A DNA stretch of 64,000 bases, taken from NCBI GenBank assembly GCA_011799875.1, contig CM022297.1, positions 70,754,663 through 70,818,662 of the forward strand, read 5' to 3'. This stretch comes from Thinopyrum elongatum (Eukaryota; Streptophyta; Magnoliopsida; Poales; Poaceae). The notes beneath the pieces were generated by a model, which saw only the letters and a list, made by a program, of their open reading frames with translations, was not told the DNA's origin and ran no database searches. Each line of letters opens with the position of its first letter. The first letter of the stretch is position 1. The translations under genes were made by a program, and so were the position numbers. Below, one piece after another: positions 33,414-43,313 of this stretch.

Positions 33414-33806
33414 CCATGGTGCGCGCAGTATAGCCAGGAGCTCAAGGAGCATTTGGCAGCAGAGAAGCAAATTGCGGCCGCACGCGCGGACGAGGTTGCA
33501 ATGGCTGCCATTCGTGCTGACCCCCAGATATTGGAGGAGCACCTCGCCGTCGAGGCCACTGTTGATGCTACTTTAAACGTCAGTTCATGGCATTTTCTCA
33601 AGGCCACCGTTGGTGCCTTCGACGAAGACTACGAGGTGTTTTCTCTGTGTGCCCATGCTTACGTCAAATCAAGAGCCAGTAGGTTGGTGCCCAGAGCGGC
33701 TCAGGAAACTCACCACTACGAGGAGGGCACCCACGATGTGGAGGCCTCGCCCTCTTCCATGTCCAAGGAGCCAATCATCATCGATATCTCTGACGATGAA
33801 GAGTAG
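33414..33806 (+). CDS. Helical Ala/Glu-rich protein with acidic SUMO-interaction-like tail
   Basis: An open frame reads 'QYSQELKEHLAAEKQIAAAR' through 'AVEATVDATLNVSSWHFLKA' to the C-terminus 'EPIIIDISDDEE' (stop 33804-33806). There is no ATG in frame before 33499, but an acceptor-like AG precedes 33414, so this may be a second exon. The C-terminal hydrophobic-then-acidic 'IIIDISDDEE' fits the SUMO-interacting-motif pattern. The helical Ala/Glu part resembles the ORF at 32185 in composition. No family recognised. Confidence 0.5.
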   Translation, partial: PWCAQYSQELKEHLAAEKQIAAARADEVAMAAIRADPQILEEHLAVEATVDATLNVSSWHFLKATVGAFDEDYEVFSLCAHAYVKSRASRLVPRAAQETHHYEEGTHDVEASPSSMSKEPIIIDISDDEE

Positions 33807-33959
33807 CTTGTCTTATTTGCTCACTATAAGGACCTATGTTCAGTTAGCTAGCTACGCCGGTTAAGCATGCTCGGTTTACCAATTGCATGTGCTGCTCCTG
33901 CCTTTCCTTAACAAATTCTAGTGAATTGTCCTATCTACTTTTACCATGCAATTTGTTGC

Positions 33960-34690
33960 TCTAGTGTATATGTTCTATATGTTGTGCAATGTGGTGCTCA
34001 CTTATTAACTGTTTGGTCAATTAGTTGTCGTGTTTAGTTAACTGTTTGGTTCAATTCTGTAATGTGATGTTCAATTCTTCAGGGTGCAATTTTGTATTGT
34101 CTTCCATGTGAGGAATAAATCAAATTTATCTGTACAAAATACATGAGAAACAAATACAATTGCTATATTTCCAAGTTGTCAAGCATGCTTGGTTTGCTTA
34201 ACTGTCCGATCTTCTAGTATGTTATATATTGTGCAATGTGGTGCTCAGTTAATGTTTGGTTCATTTGTTAGGGTGTTTAGTTAACTGTTTGGTTCAAGTC
34301 TGCAGTGCGATGTTTAATTATTATGGGTACAATTTTGTATTGTTATGCATGTGAGGAATAAATCGAATTTGGTTGTACTAAATACATGAGAAACATATAC
34401 AATTGCTATATTTCCAAGTTCTTAATCATGTTTGGTTTGGTTAATTGTCTGATCTTCTATTAGGAGTATGTTATATTATGCAATGTGGTGCTCACTTAAT
34501 GTTTGGTTCATTTGTTGTGGTGTTTAGTTAACTGCTTGGTTCAATTCTGCAATGCGATGTCCAATTGTTGTGGATAGAATTTTGTATTGTTATGCATGTG
34601 AGGAATAATTCGAATTTGGCTGCACTTAATATATGAGAAACATATACAATTGCTATATTTCCTAGTTCTTAATCATGCTTGGTTTGGATA
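33960..34690 (+). repeat. ~247-bp tandem repeat, almost three copies, within an intron-like region
   Basis: The word 'tgcaatgtggtgctca' recurs at about 33984, 34232 and 34479. 'tatacaattgctatatttcc' and 'catgtgaggaataa' recur with the same ~247-bp spacing. Copies differ by small indels and substitutions. It lies between the alanine-rich ORF and the B3-domain exons. Confidence 0.88.
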
Positions 34691-34827
34691 AATGGGGTTT
34701 CCATGTGGCTAGAATTAATCTGATGAATCCGCAATGTGTTTATTTTTTATCAACATATTTTACTGATAGCATGCCAACCCTCACTTAACCTGATCACTAA
34801 CTACCATATATGTGTTGCAGGGAAATA

Positions 34828-35475
34828 ATGGGAAGCACTGAGGTTTACAATCGAGGTTTGCACATGCATGGTCCTTTGTCTAATTGCACATTATTGTGCA
34901 ATTGCAGGAACCATTCTAAATATTAGGTTTTTAACAATTTGGTCTTGCACATGTAGGTCCTGCTGTCAGAGGTTTTGACCCACTATTCGACCCTTTTTGC
35001 ATATGGGGAAATGAGTTGTCCATGAATATCAGTCAAGTCAAGAAACTCAGAAAGATTGTTAGGATAAAGAAATTAGCGACAAAAAATAACAAAATCTTTG
35101 TTTGCACAATGAAGAAGACATCAGTTCACTATAGGATGGTACTAACTGTTATACCTTGTCTTTTTAATTCCTTTGCGCCATTTCCAATCTAGAGAAGATA
35201 TTTATGCATATCCTTGTTTTCGGGGCTTTCCAAAGCAGTTCACTGATGATTATCTCTCAAACCACCTGTATGGTCAAGAGGCGAGGAAGGTATTCATACA
35301 ACACACACGGTTCAATATTGAAGTCTTCCTGAAGAGGACAAAGGATGGATGGTCAATCATCCACAGGCACTGGCCTAAAGTTGCAAAGATCTTCAACATT
35401 AATGAAGGCTCAATATTCGCCTTCCACTTCAGAAGTTTTCCAGATGAGATTCATCTGTTTATGTACCATCTATGA
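34828..35475 (+). CDS. B3 DNA-binding domain protein (spliced, transposon-borne)
   Basis: Three exons give a continuous ~149-residue frame: 34828-34855 (ATG, 'MGSTEVYNR'), 34957-35138 and about 35236-35475 (TGA at the end). The first two introns have GT/AG borders. For the second intron the acceptor 'ccaaag|cag' or 'aaagcag|ttc' keeps the frame, whereas the earlier 'tctag' does not. The B3 fold is visible: 'NKIFVCTMKKTSVHYRM', 'FTDDYLSNHLYGQ', 'EVFLKRTKDGWSIIHRHW', 'VAKIFNINEGSIFAFHFRS', ending 'HLFMYHL'. It is of the REM-like type. B3 domains bind DNA in plant transcription factors. No other domain is present. Upstream alanine-rich ORFs may supply 5' exons. Confidence 0.72.
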
Positions 35476-35479
35476 TGCT

Positions 35480-35990
35480 AATTTCGAAAGGTTATAGATG
35501 TTGAATGTGAAACTTGGTGCTGGTGCAGTTGTTTAATGGGGTAGCTAAGTGCTTAAGCTATATGATGTTGTAATCTGATGTATTTCAATTATGAAATCCT
35601 GCTTCCTTAATACGAAAATGAAATATATTGTGTGCTTAATATGAAATGTCAATTAGATTAATAAATAGATTATTAATAATAGGCCAATTAGCCTGCTAAT
35701 TGGGTTTTCTCTTGCAAACGGTTATTGAGAAAACACCGTGGGCGATGACCTCAGACAATGCACAAAGTTTCTAGAAATAAAACGTGTTGGATCAATGAAT
35801 AATCGCACACAACTTCCTCTTGAAAACTGTTTGTGTTATGCCACCATGCGTAAACGTTTACCACATAAAAAGTATGTGTGATGGACAGCCTATGCCACAC
35901 AGTTTCTTCTACGCACCGTGTGTGATGCATTCAATAACATAAACGGTAAAATTGTTAATATCGTCTGCAATGGCAATGCTATCACAAATG
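35480..35990. other. 3' flank of the B3 gene
   Basis: AT-rich, without an open frame of note. The first 120 bp are probably the 3' untranslated region. From about 35780 the sequence carries words such as 'aaactgtttgtgttatg' and 'caccgtgtgtgatgc', which mark the start of the subterminal repeat zone. Confidence 0.45.
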
Positions 35991-35999
35991 ATTTAATGG

Positions 36000-36230
36000 G
36001 GAAATTGTGTGTGATGTACGTACGAATGGAAACATTTTCCCTGGATTGACTGTGTGTGGTACATACGAACAGAAACGTACTTCTAGGATTGACTGTGTGG
36101 GATGTACATACGAACGGAAATGTATTCCTTGGATTGACTGTGCGGAATGTACATACGTACGAAAACGTTTGTCTGGGACTGACTGTGTGGGATGTACTTA
36201 CGACCGGAAACGATTGAGCATGTATAATTG
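36000..36230. repeat. Five tandem ~45-bp subterminal repeats
   Basis: Units of the form 'gattgactgtgtgggatgta', then 'catacgaacggaaacgt' and about eight variable bases repeat five times from about 36003 to 36220. Regular spacing and the shared word 'gtgtg(t/g)gatgta' suggest transposase binding sites at an element end. Confidence 0.85.
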
Positions 36231-36260
36231 TATTTTTTTAACACAACTGTACGTATAATC

Positions 36261-36569
36261 GTATTTGATCGCTCGCCCGTTGCACACGAGCTTATTTTGC
36301 CCAGCGTGTTTGACCGGAGGGCCTATCCCCGACGGTTTCTGGGTCGTGTGGGAAGGACCCCCCTATCGCCCACACTCACTTGGCGACGGTTCAAAATGCC
36401 GTCACGGAAAGGGGTGAAAAACATTTGTATAGAACCTCAGTGTACCAGTGTTAGTACGCCGATTGCTCCTCCCGCCACTAGTGCGGAGTATTGTGATATT
36501 AATGCTACTTTGTTGAATCTTGTTATGAAAGAACAATTTTCTCATGGGCCGAACAGGCAGGCCACACTA
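36261..36569. other. Unassigned sequence between element end and gypsy LTR
   Basis: About 300 bp with no recognised feature. It includes 'ggttcaaaatgccgtcacgg', possibly another part of the DNA element, and could contain its unseen terminus. Confidence 0.35.
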
Positions 36570-36986
36570 TAGTTGTTGGAAGACCGGACTACGAGGCAGC
36601 TTCATATCCGGGCAGTAGATCTTGGGTGCCTTGGTGTGTCCTCCAAGTCAAGATAGAAGATTCGGCATGTTTATTCCCTTGCTGTAACCTACTATGTGTA
36701 ACCCTAGTACCCCTGGTGTCTATATAAACCAGAGTGTTTAGTCCGTAGAGGCTAGAACCACAACCATCATCCTACTCGCCTAGGGTTTAGTTCATCTGAT
36801 CTCGTGGTAGATTGACTCTATAATCATCTATACACTTCAATATAATCAAGCAGGATGTAGGGTTTTACCTCTTAGAGAGGGCCCGAACCTGGGTAAACAT
36901 CGTGTTCTTCGTCCCTTGTTTCCCATTGATCCAAGATCCACAGCTTGGGACCCCCTACCCGAGATCCCCCGGTTTTGACACCGACA
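36570..36986 (+). repeat. 5' LTR (5'-truncated) of the gypsy element
   Basis: The LTR ends in CA at 36986, followed by 'ttggtactttcattgagag', which starts with TTGG as a primer-binding site would but diverges from the usual Met-tRNA complement after a few bases. A TATA-like box 'tctatataaacc' lies at 36719. The expected TGAGGGAG start is missing; recognisable similarity begins at about 36570-36650. Confidence 0.75.
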
Positions 36987-37033
36987 TTGGTACTTTCATT
37001 GAGAGTTCCGCTGTTGGGTCACCGAAACGATTA

Positions 37034-38604
37034 ATGGCTCGCCTGTTCATCAACGACGCCATCCATGCCAGGGACATCTTCGTCCCCGGCCAAGTTTTTG
37101 CGTTTGGCAGTGTCATACTGCGCGCCGATCCGGCCGGCCACCTCGACCAGGTTGGAAACTTTGCCCCCGGCCAAGAGATCAGGTTCGGGAATCTAGAATT
37201 CATCGCTGACTCCCAGGGAGAGCTTACTCTATCAAAACCTTCATCTCCCCTTGAAAAACCCACCGATCCCGATGCGTTAACTTCGGGAGTGCTAAACCCG
37301 ACGGGGACTGATGTTACACGGAGCCCGGCCTTAAAGCCCGACCCCATTAGTTCGACCGAGCTAGTTCCGGCCGAACACTGCCTGGGCACAACCTCGAACG
37401 TCCCCAGAGCGGCCGTGCTACAGGTCTGTCCCCAATATTCGGAGGGCATAGACCCGTCAGACCTTTCATCATTGAACGATCTACTAGACTGGATCCGAGC
37501 CATGGGAATCTCCAACGACCAATCCTCGGTCTATGATGAGATCAAGCTCAAGCCCGATAACAAGGAAATTTATATCCCACCCATCACACACCTCGTCGCA
37601 ACCATTGAGGAATTGGCCGAGTGCTCGCAGTCACCAAAGCTAAAAACAAGCTGCGTCCGGGTTGGCGATTGTCTCACCCAGGCTTTGGGCCCGGAGTCAG
37701 ATGTTTGCCCTGAAGAGAGCCCGGAACCAAGCCTCGACTCGAAACATGACCTTGAATCTACGCCGCAGTATGCAGACAGTCCGGATTCCGAACTCGGCAT
37801 ACCGGATATCCCGGGGGTGCTTGACGCCGCCGCCAAAGTTTCGGATACACAATCTGCTGGAATGCGAAGTTTTTTTCCACCCACCCCCACGTCGAGTACT
37901 CCTCAAGTAACTCGGGAAACCCTGGCATATGGGACTTGATGTACGTCAAGCAGGAGCCCATAGAAACGGTCCATCATTACTGGGCTAGATTCCTCCTAGT
38001 AAAAGACAAGATGACGGATTGCTGCGATCAAGAAATAATAGCGACCTTTCGGTTCAACTGTCGAGACGAAGGAATTTTGAATGCCCTCACCCGTTGCCAT
38101 GTGCAAAGCTTCACCGAATTATCGGACCTTGTACGCAAATATTGCGCCATGGAAAGCGCCTGGAAAGCACAACAAATGCGCATGGAATCAACTCATGCCG
38201 AGCAACCCAGAAGAGCTCAGGTAAAACGCGTATACCCATGGCGGTCGCCTGAACATGAGCCCGCCGAAAAGAAGAACAGATCCCTAGCCGGACCGAGAAC
38301 AGTCCTGGATGAGCTACTGGACAAACCATGCCCCATACACTCGGCCTTGCTTAACACAAATCCAACCCACAAGCTTCAAGCTTGTTGGGTGGTCAGGCGG
38401 GTGGCCAAGAGCGGTGAAGCTATCCTTGGACTCACACCCCCCAGTAGACGATCAGCAACACCCCAATACAGCGACAATGATGTTCTGACGATCTACGAGA
38501 CATTCTCCTCAAACAATCAGAGGAAAAAGAGCCCTTCGAGAGCTCGGCCTTGTCCACCAGGTTACGACCGCAAACTCATGGATAGATACACCAATCACCT
38601 TTGA
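37034..38604 (+). pseudogene. gypsy gag, frameshifted
   Basis: The ATG at 37034 opens 'MARLFINDAIHARDIFVPGQ' and runs to 37939 with a Pro/Ser/acid-rich N-terminal half. The frame then changes, and 'MYVKQEPIETVHHYWARFLL' (37936-38604) gives the capsid domain with 'ELSDLVRKYCAMESAWKA'. A full C-x2-C-x4-H-x4-C knuckle is not seen. 'CPIHSALLNTNPTHKL..C' at about 38320 is the variant seen in this lineage. The protein would assemble virus-like particles. The frame break at 37936 disables it. Confidence 0.8.
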
Positions 38605-39190
38605 TGAAGAAGACGAACCAAGGGTCCACCCCATTCGAGCACCCGCCACACTGGTCCTCGATCCTATAGTGGACGGCTTTAGACTAACCAAAGTGCTTAT
38701 GGACGGAGGCAGCGGTCTAAACCTCATTTACGAGGACACCCTTGACAAAATGCAGTTCGACAGATCTCGCGTCGAACAAAGCTATACTACCTTTTGAGGA
38801 ATTATCCCCGGCAGAGAGGCGCGCTGCTCCGGATGAGTCACTGTGGACGTAGTATTCGGCACTCGCGAGAACTGCAGGTCCGAAGAATTACTCTTCCACA
38901 TTGTGCCCTTCCATAGTGGATACCACGCCCTATTGGGGCGCGAGGCATTCTCAAGGTTTCAGGCCATACCACATCACGGGTATATGAAACTCAAAATGCC
39001 AGGGCCCAATGGCGTGATAACACTCGCAAGCGATCCAGATAGAGCCCTTCGAGCCGAGAACAAAACAACATTGCTTGCCCTCGAAGCATTATCCGAGGCT
39101 CTCGCAGCCGTGGAATTAACTACACTCCGCACAACGGGTACAACAGAAACTACAGCTATACGTGGCGGCCCCACACGCAACTTTGTTTAA
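38605..39190 (+). pseudogene. gypsy aspartic protease region
   Basis: After a frame change near 38600 the plus strand reads 'RLTKVLMDGGSGLNLIYED', containing the D-G-G active site, then stops at about 38796 and 38835. It continues with 'EELLFHIVPFHSGYHALLGR' and 'KLKMPGPNGVITL' up to 39190. The active site is D-G-G rather than D-S/T-G, as in Tat-like elements. At least two stops interrupt it. Confidence 0.78.
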
Positions 39191-39239
39191 CAAGCATCAC
39201 CCTTCATTTATTTTCAAATGCTTCCTTAGTCAATCAGCA

Positions 39240-40480
39240 GCTTATTCGATTCCTAGACAGGGACGACGTGGTCCTCAGCAAAAGGTCCAACTCCACATCG
39301 TTCAAACCAGCAACGGGTCCCAATAAAACAACATCCATTGGAGCCCAGCTAGGCCCCACAGTTAATGAAGCACTGCGGACATTCCTACGCGAGAGCTGGG
39401 ACATATTTGCCTGGCACCCTTCGGATATGCCAGGAATCCCACGAAGACTAGCGGAGCATAGCCTGAACATAATCAAGGGCTTCAAGCCAGTCAAACAGGT
39501 GTTGCGCCGATTTTCCGAACCCAAGCGTCAAGCCATGGGGGAGGAATTAGCAAAGTTACTTGAAGCCGGATTCATCCGAGAAATCAAACACCCCGAGTGG
39601 TTGGAAAATCTGGTCATGGTACGTAACAAGGATAAATCTTGGCGGCTGTGCGTCGATTTTAAAGACCTAAATAAAGCCTGCCCTAAGGATCCCTTCCGCT
39701 TACCCCGGGCGGACCAGATCATCGACGCCACTGCCGGATATGACTCATTATGCTTCCTCGACGCCTACTCCGGATACCATCATATCAAGATGAAGGAGTC
39801 CGACCAAGCCGCAACCGCGTTCATCACCCACTACGGGCCATTCTACTTCAACACAATGCCCTTCGGGTTAAAGAACGCAGGCGCCACATACCAATGCATG
39901 ATTCAAACATGCCTGGAAAACCAAATCGGAAAAAACAGTCGAAGCATATGTAGACGACGTCGTCATTAAAACCAAACACATCAGCCAGTTGGTGGACGAC
40001 CTCCGCCAGACCTTCGAAAATTTGCGGGCTTACGTTATACGGCTCAACCCGGACAAATGCTTCTTCGGGGTTCCCGCCGGAAAACTACTCAGATTTATTG
40101 TTTCCCATAGGGGGATAGAGGCCAATCCGGCTAAAATCCGAGCTTTGTCCCAACTAGCAATACCCACGGAGCTTAAACATGTCCAGAAGTTGGCAGGCTG
40201 CGTGGCAGCCCTGAGCCGCTTCATCTCCTACCTTGGTGAAAAGGCACTGCCACTCTACAGACTGCTCAAAAAGACCAAAAACTTCGAGTAAACCGATGAA
40301 GCAACCGCTGCACTCGAGGAAATAAAAACAATACTAGCAGGCAATCCCATATTAGCAGCACCCGACACTGGCGAACCCATGTTATTATACATCTCAGCTA
40401 CAATCAAGTGGTGAGCGCGGTACTCGTGGTGGAACGAGAAGCAGAGGGCCACAAGTTTCGGGTGGGCAGCGGCCCGAAGA
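39240..40480 (+). pseudogene. gypsy reverse transcriptase and partial RNase H
   Basis: The open stretch 39268-39969 has 'GFIREIKHPEWLENLVMV', 'WRLCVDFKDLNKACPKD', 'FLDAYSGYHHIKM' and 'FGLKNAGATYQ'. A one-base shift just before the catalytic box moves 'AYVDDVVIKT' (about 39948) into another frame. 39989-40291 continues with the RT thumb and RNase H connection, and a TAA follows at 40289. RNase H fades out at about 40480, where an unrelated LTR fragment begins. The element is clearly inactive. Confidence 0.85.
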
Positions 40481-40490
40481 CCACCTAGTC

Positions 40491-40690
40491 CAGGTCTCCC
40501 TCAATGGGGTTTGTTCATATTGATTCGATCTAGCCCTCTACATCATGTCATCTTGCTTAAGGCGTTCTCCATTCTTGTTAACTTAATACACTAGATGCAT
40601 GCTGGATAGCGATCGATGTGTGGAGTAATAGTAGTAGATGCAGGCAGGAGTCGGTCTACTTGTCTTGGTAAATATCATTTGCATGTGAAT
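40491..40690 (+). repeat. Gypsy LTR fragment (Sabrina/WHAM-like)
   Basis: The segment containing 'ctagatgcatgctggatagc' and 'gcaggcaggagtcggtctac' is recognisable from memory as a common Triticeae gypsy LTR internal stretch. Both ends are truncated. The family assignment is provisional. Confidence 0.45.
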
Positions 40691-42085
40691 TAATGAATGT
40701 TTGATATGTAGTCTATGTACGTGTGTAACCAATCTTACTTTCTGTCCATCTATAATTTTTTAGTATATTCGATCTCTCTTTGCGATTAGAAAACTATATT
40801 TAGCCATTGATTTTTTCTCCAGATAGGTGTGGTTGGTTAGTAGGTGACATCAGTTCTGATGTTATTGTATGATCGATTGACATCGGCACTCTTAAGCTTG
40901 TTTCTGATCTGATACAAATATAGACATAACATGCATAAGTTCCTTATTATGTCCAACTTTAAAGTTTATATGTTAAAATTAGAACCCATCATATAATTAA
41001 CCCGTACCAATTATGTTTTGACATTGATAAAAAATGCTTTTATATTAAAAATTTGGAGGATTGGATATTTTTCCTAATAATTCACTTTTATTACATTTCG
41101 AAGGTAAATTTACCTCCCACTCAAATACATCAGAAAGAATATTTTCCTTTTATGTGTCAAAATCAAATAAATGGTACAAATTCAGTCATGTAGAATTTAA
41201 GTCGATATCATACAACAATTATGTGTCTTGCAGAAAGCACATCCTACGCCAAGTGAACTCAGTCATTGAGTCGATATCGTATTACAATGATGTGCTTTCT
41301 ATTTTTATGTTTTATTAATCTTGTGAATTAAAAGATATACTTATATGGCAATAAATATGTGTGCTGCAGAAAGCAAATTATACGTCGATCCCACTCAGTC
41401 TAAGTCTAATAAAAATACATTTTTTTTAGGAAGATTCAAAAAATATCTTCATGCCAATTCAATAAAATGCTTCATGTGTTCCCTAAAAAAAAAACTTCAT
41501 GTGTTGGTTTACACGGACACTGTTACCTTTGCATGCACCTATGGTAGCCCAATCCGACCTGTTTTAGGAAAGGTTAAAAAAATAAAGTGGCCGCAAATAC
41601 TCCTAGTACTAACTTTTTGTTTTAGGGAATACTCCTACTACCTTCGGTCAGAACATACTTGAGCAGAGTTCAAATCCAACACGAATATGTACCGTGAACC
41701 GGATTGCTCCAAAAAAATATTTGTACGTGCATCTAATCTAACTCTTTGTACGTGACATAGAGGACTCTTTGTACGTGCAAATATATGCATCTAGAAAAAA
41801 CTCTTGGTGAGTCGAACAAAAAATCTTTTTATACGTGACATGCTAGACTCTATGTATGTGCCAATATTATTGTGTAACGTTGACATCTATGTGTGTGCTA
41901 ATAATTTTGTGTAACGTTGGCATCTTTAAATCTTGACCGTTAATATCTAAATATAATGGTCGAGATAATTTAATCTATGTGGATAAACGTAATGGCTTGT
42001 TTGACTCTTGTTTTAATTATATAATAGATGGAGATGTATCAAGTATAGAGTTGATCTACCTCGAGATCGTAATGTGTGGTCTAAC
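40691..42085. other. AT-rich unclassified DNA with short direct repeats
   Basis: No coding sequence is supported. Local direct repeats are visible: 'gcagaaagca' with flanking similarity at about 41230 and 41364, 'actctttgtacgtg' three times at 41730-41780, and 'ttgtgtaacgttg(a/g)catct' at about 41868 and 41911. The identity of the segment is unknown. Confidence 0.5.
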
Positions 42086-42089
42086 TCTA

Positions 42090-43060
42090 GGGCTAGGTGA
42101 ATGATTTTGTGTTGATGTCCCCTCCGCGGGCTAAACCCTATGGCTTATATGGATTTCTTGATGATCATCATGTCATATCCTCCAAGAAACTTACCTTTCA
42201 TGAAAGTATTTGTCGTCAAATGTTTGTACTTCACAATTGTCTTGGTGAAGCCTATCCTACTAACTGCATTGTAGGGTACACTCCCGAAAGCTACTGAATG
42301 GATCCTGGACAGTAGCCGTACCAACCATATGACTGGTGACCGAAGCTTATTGATGGACACAACCTTACGTCCTTCCACACAAAGTCACATTACATTTGCT
42401 AATACTGGGAAGAGAAAGGTATTGGGTCTAGGTAGGGTTGCAATCTCAAAGGATCGGCACATGGATAAAGTAATGCTTGTCGAACCCCTTGGATTCAACC
42501 TAATGTCAGTCTCGATGCTTTGTGATCTTGATATGATTGTCATTTTTGGCAAATATCGTTGCCTTGTGCTTATGGCTTCTGACAAAACTCAAGTCTTAAA
42601 AGGGTGTCGAACAGGTGACATGTATATGGTAGATTTCTCTGCAGGACCACAGCTCGCCACATGTCTTCTAGCAAAAGCTTGAGAGTGCTGGCTTTGGCAT
42701 CGAAGGCTAGGGCATGCTGGCATGAGGAACTTGCACACCCTCGTGAAGAAGAAGCACATCATTGGGATCGAGGGCGTCAAGTTCAAGAAGGATCATCTAT
42801 GTGGAGCCTGTGAAGACAAAAATATAACTAGGGCGAAGCATTCCTCGAAGACAATCATGACGACTACACGTCCCTTCAACCTGCTACACATGGACTTATT
42901 TGGCCCTACTCATTACTCTACCCTTACTACTTCTGCATGTCTCTATGGCTTTGTGATTGTTGATAATTATTCTCGATACACTTGGGTGCACATAATCCTG
43001 TATAAGACTGAAGTTGAGTTTAATTACATTGCTAGTCTTTCTTTACGATTGGCGTCTTAG
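42090..43060 (+). pseudogene. Copia protease-integrase fragment (Sirevirus-like)
   Basis: The plus strand has a gag-end segment (42097-42297), a protease active-site region 'WILDSSRTNHMTGD' (about 42299-42340; D-S-S where D-S-G is normal) and 'MLVEPLGFNLMSVSML'. The integrase zinc finger follows ('WHRRLGHAGMRNL', 'HLCGAC'), then 'LLHMDLFGPTHYS' and 'VIVDNYSRYTW', after which it stops at 43060. It resembles the corresponding region of the Sirevirus at 57605-61546, in the same orientation. LTRs, RT and the rest of integrase are missing. It contains TGA/TAG stops at about 42294 and 42682. Confidence 0.85.
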
Positions 43061-43082
43061 TATCATAATAAAATTTATGATA

Positions 43083-43311
43083 CTCCGTCCATTTCTGTAT
43101 ACAATGCCACTTCTTTTTTGTGTCAAATTTTAACTTAAAACTTTGGTCAACAAAATATGGGTTAGATGTCATCAAAAGTATATCAGTAGAAAGTTATTGA
43201 AATGTGCATCCAATGACATAGGTATATAACTCACTTTTTGTTGATAAAATTGGTGGCCAAAGTTAGACATAAAGATATATGAAATGACCTTCTATACATG
43301 AATGGAGGAAG
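43083..43311. mobile_element. Stowaway MITE
   Basis: The 229-bp element starts CTCCGTCCATTTCTGTATA and ends with the near-complementary TATACATGAATGGAGGAAG, flanked by TA at 43081-43082 and 43312-43313. The terminal 'CTCC(G/C)TCC', TA target duplication and size define Stowaway (Tc1/Mariner-derived) MITEs. The end repeats have a few mismatches. It sits at the broken end of the copia fragment. Confidence 0.85.
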
Positions 43312-43313
43312 TA

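Larger units (their letters stand above)
31578..36260 (+). mobile_element. DNA-transposon-like segment (CACTA-type subterminal repeats) carrying plant genes
   Basis: Both flanks carry related short words: 'caaccgtgtgagatgcaat' at about 32023 on the left; 'caccgtgtgtgatgcatt' at 35917 and 'ctgtgtgggatgtacatacg' at 36090 on the right. Similar subterminal arrays are typical of Triticeae CACTA and related DNA transposons. Between them lie two alanine-rich ORFs and a spliced B3-domain gene, all plus strand. No transposase and no clear terminal CACTA motif were found, so the class is inferred and the exact ends are unknown. Confidence 0.5.
36570..40490 (+). mobile_element. Truncated gypsy element, Fatima-like (5' LTR part to RNase H)
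   Basis: A 5'-truncated LTR (ending 'gacaccgaca' at 36986) is followed by gag, protease and RT-RNase H in plus orientation. The LTR matches the 31103-31577 LTR family (shared 'tctatataaacc', 'gagggcccgaacctgggtaa', 'ggaccccctacccgagatc'). Integrase and the 3' LTR are absent. The sequence changes to another LTR fragment at about 40490. The pol sequence style ('MDGGSGLNLIY', 'KHVQKLAGCVAALSRFI') fits the Tat/Retand side of Ty3/gypsy. Confidence 0.85.

Noticed and set aside
36000..36230. CRISPR-like array
   Set aside because: Repeats are imperfect tandem units without unique spacers, and the sequence is plant nuclear DNA.
31578..36569. Interior of one gypsy element bounded by two LTRs
   Set aside because: The LTR at 31103 follows a 3' internal tail and the LTR at 36570 precedes gag, so they are the outer ends of two different elements.
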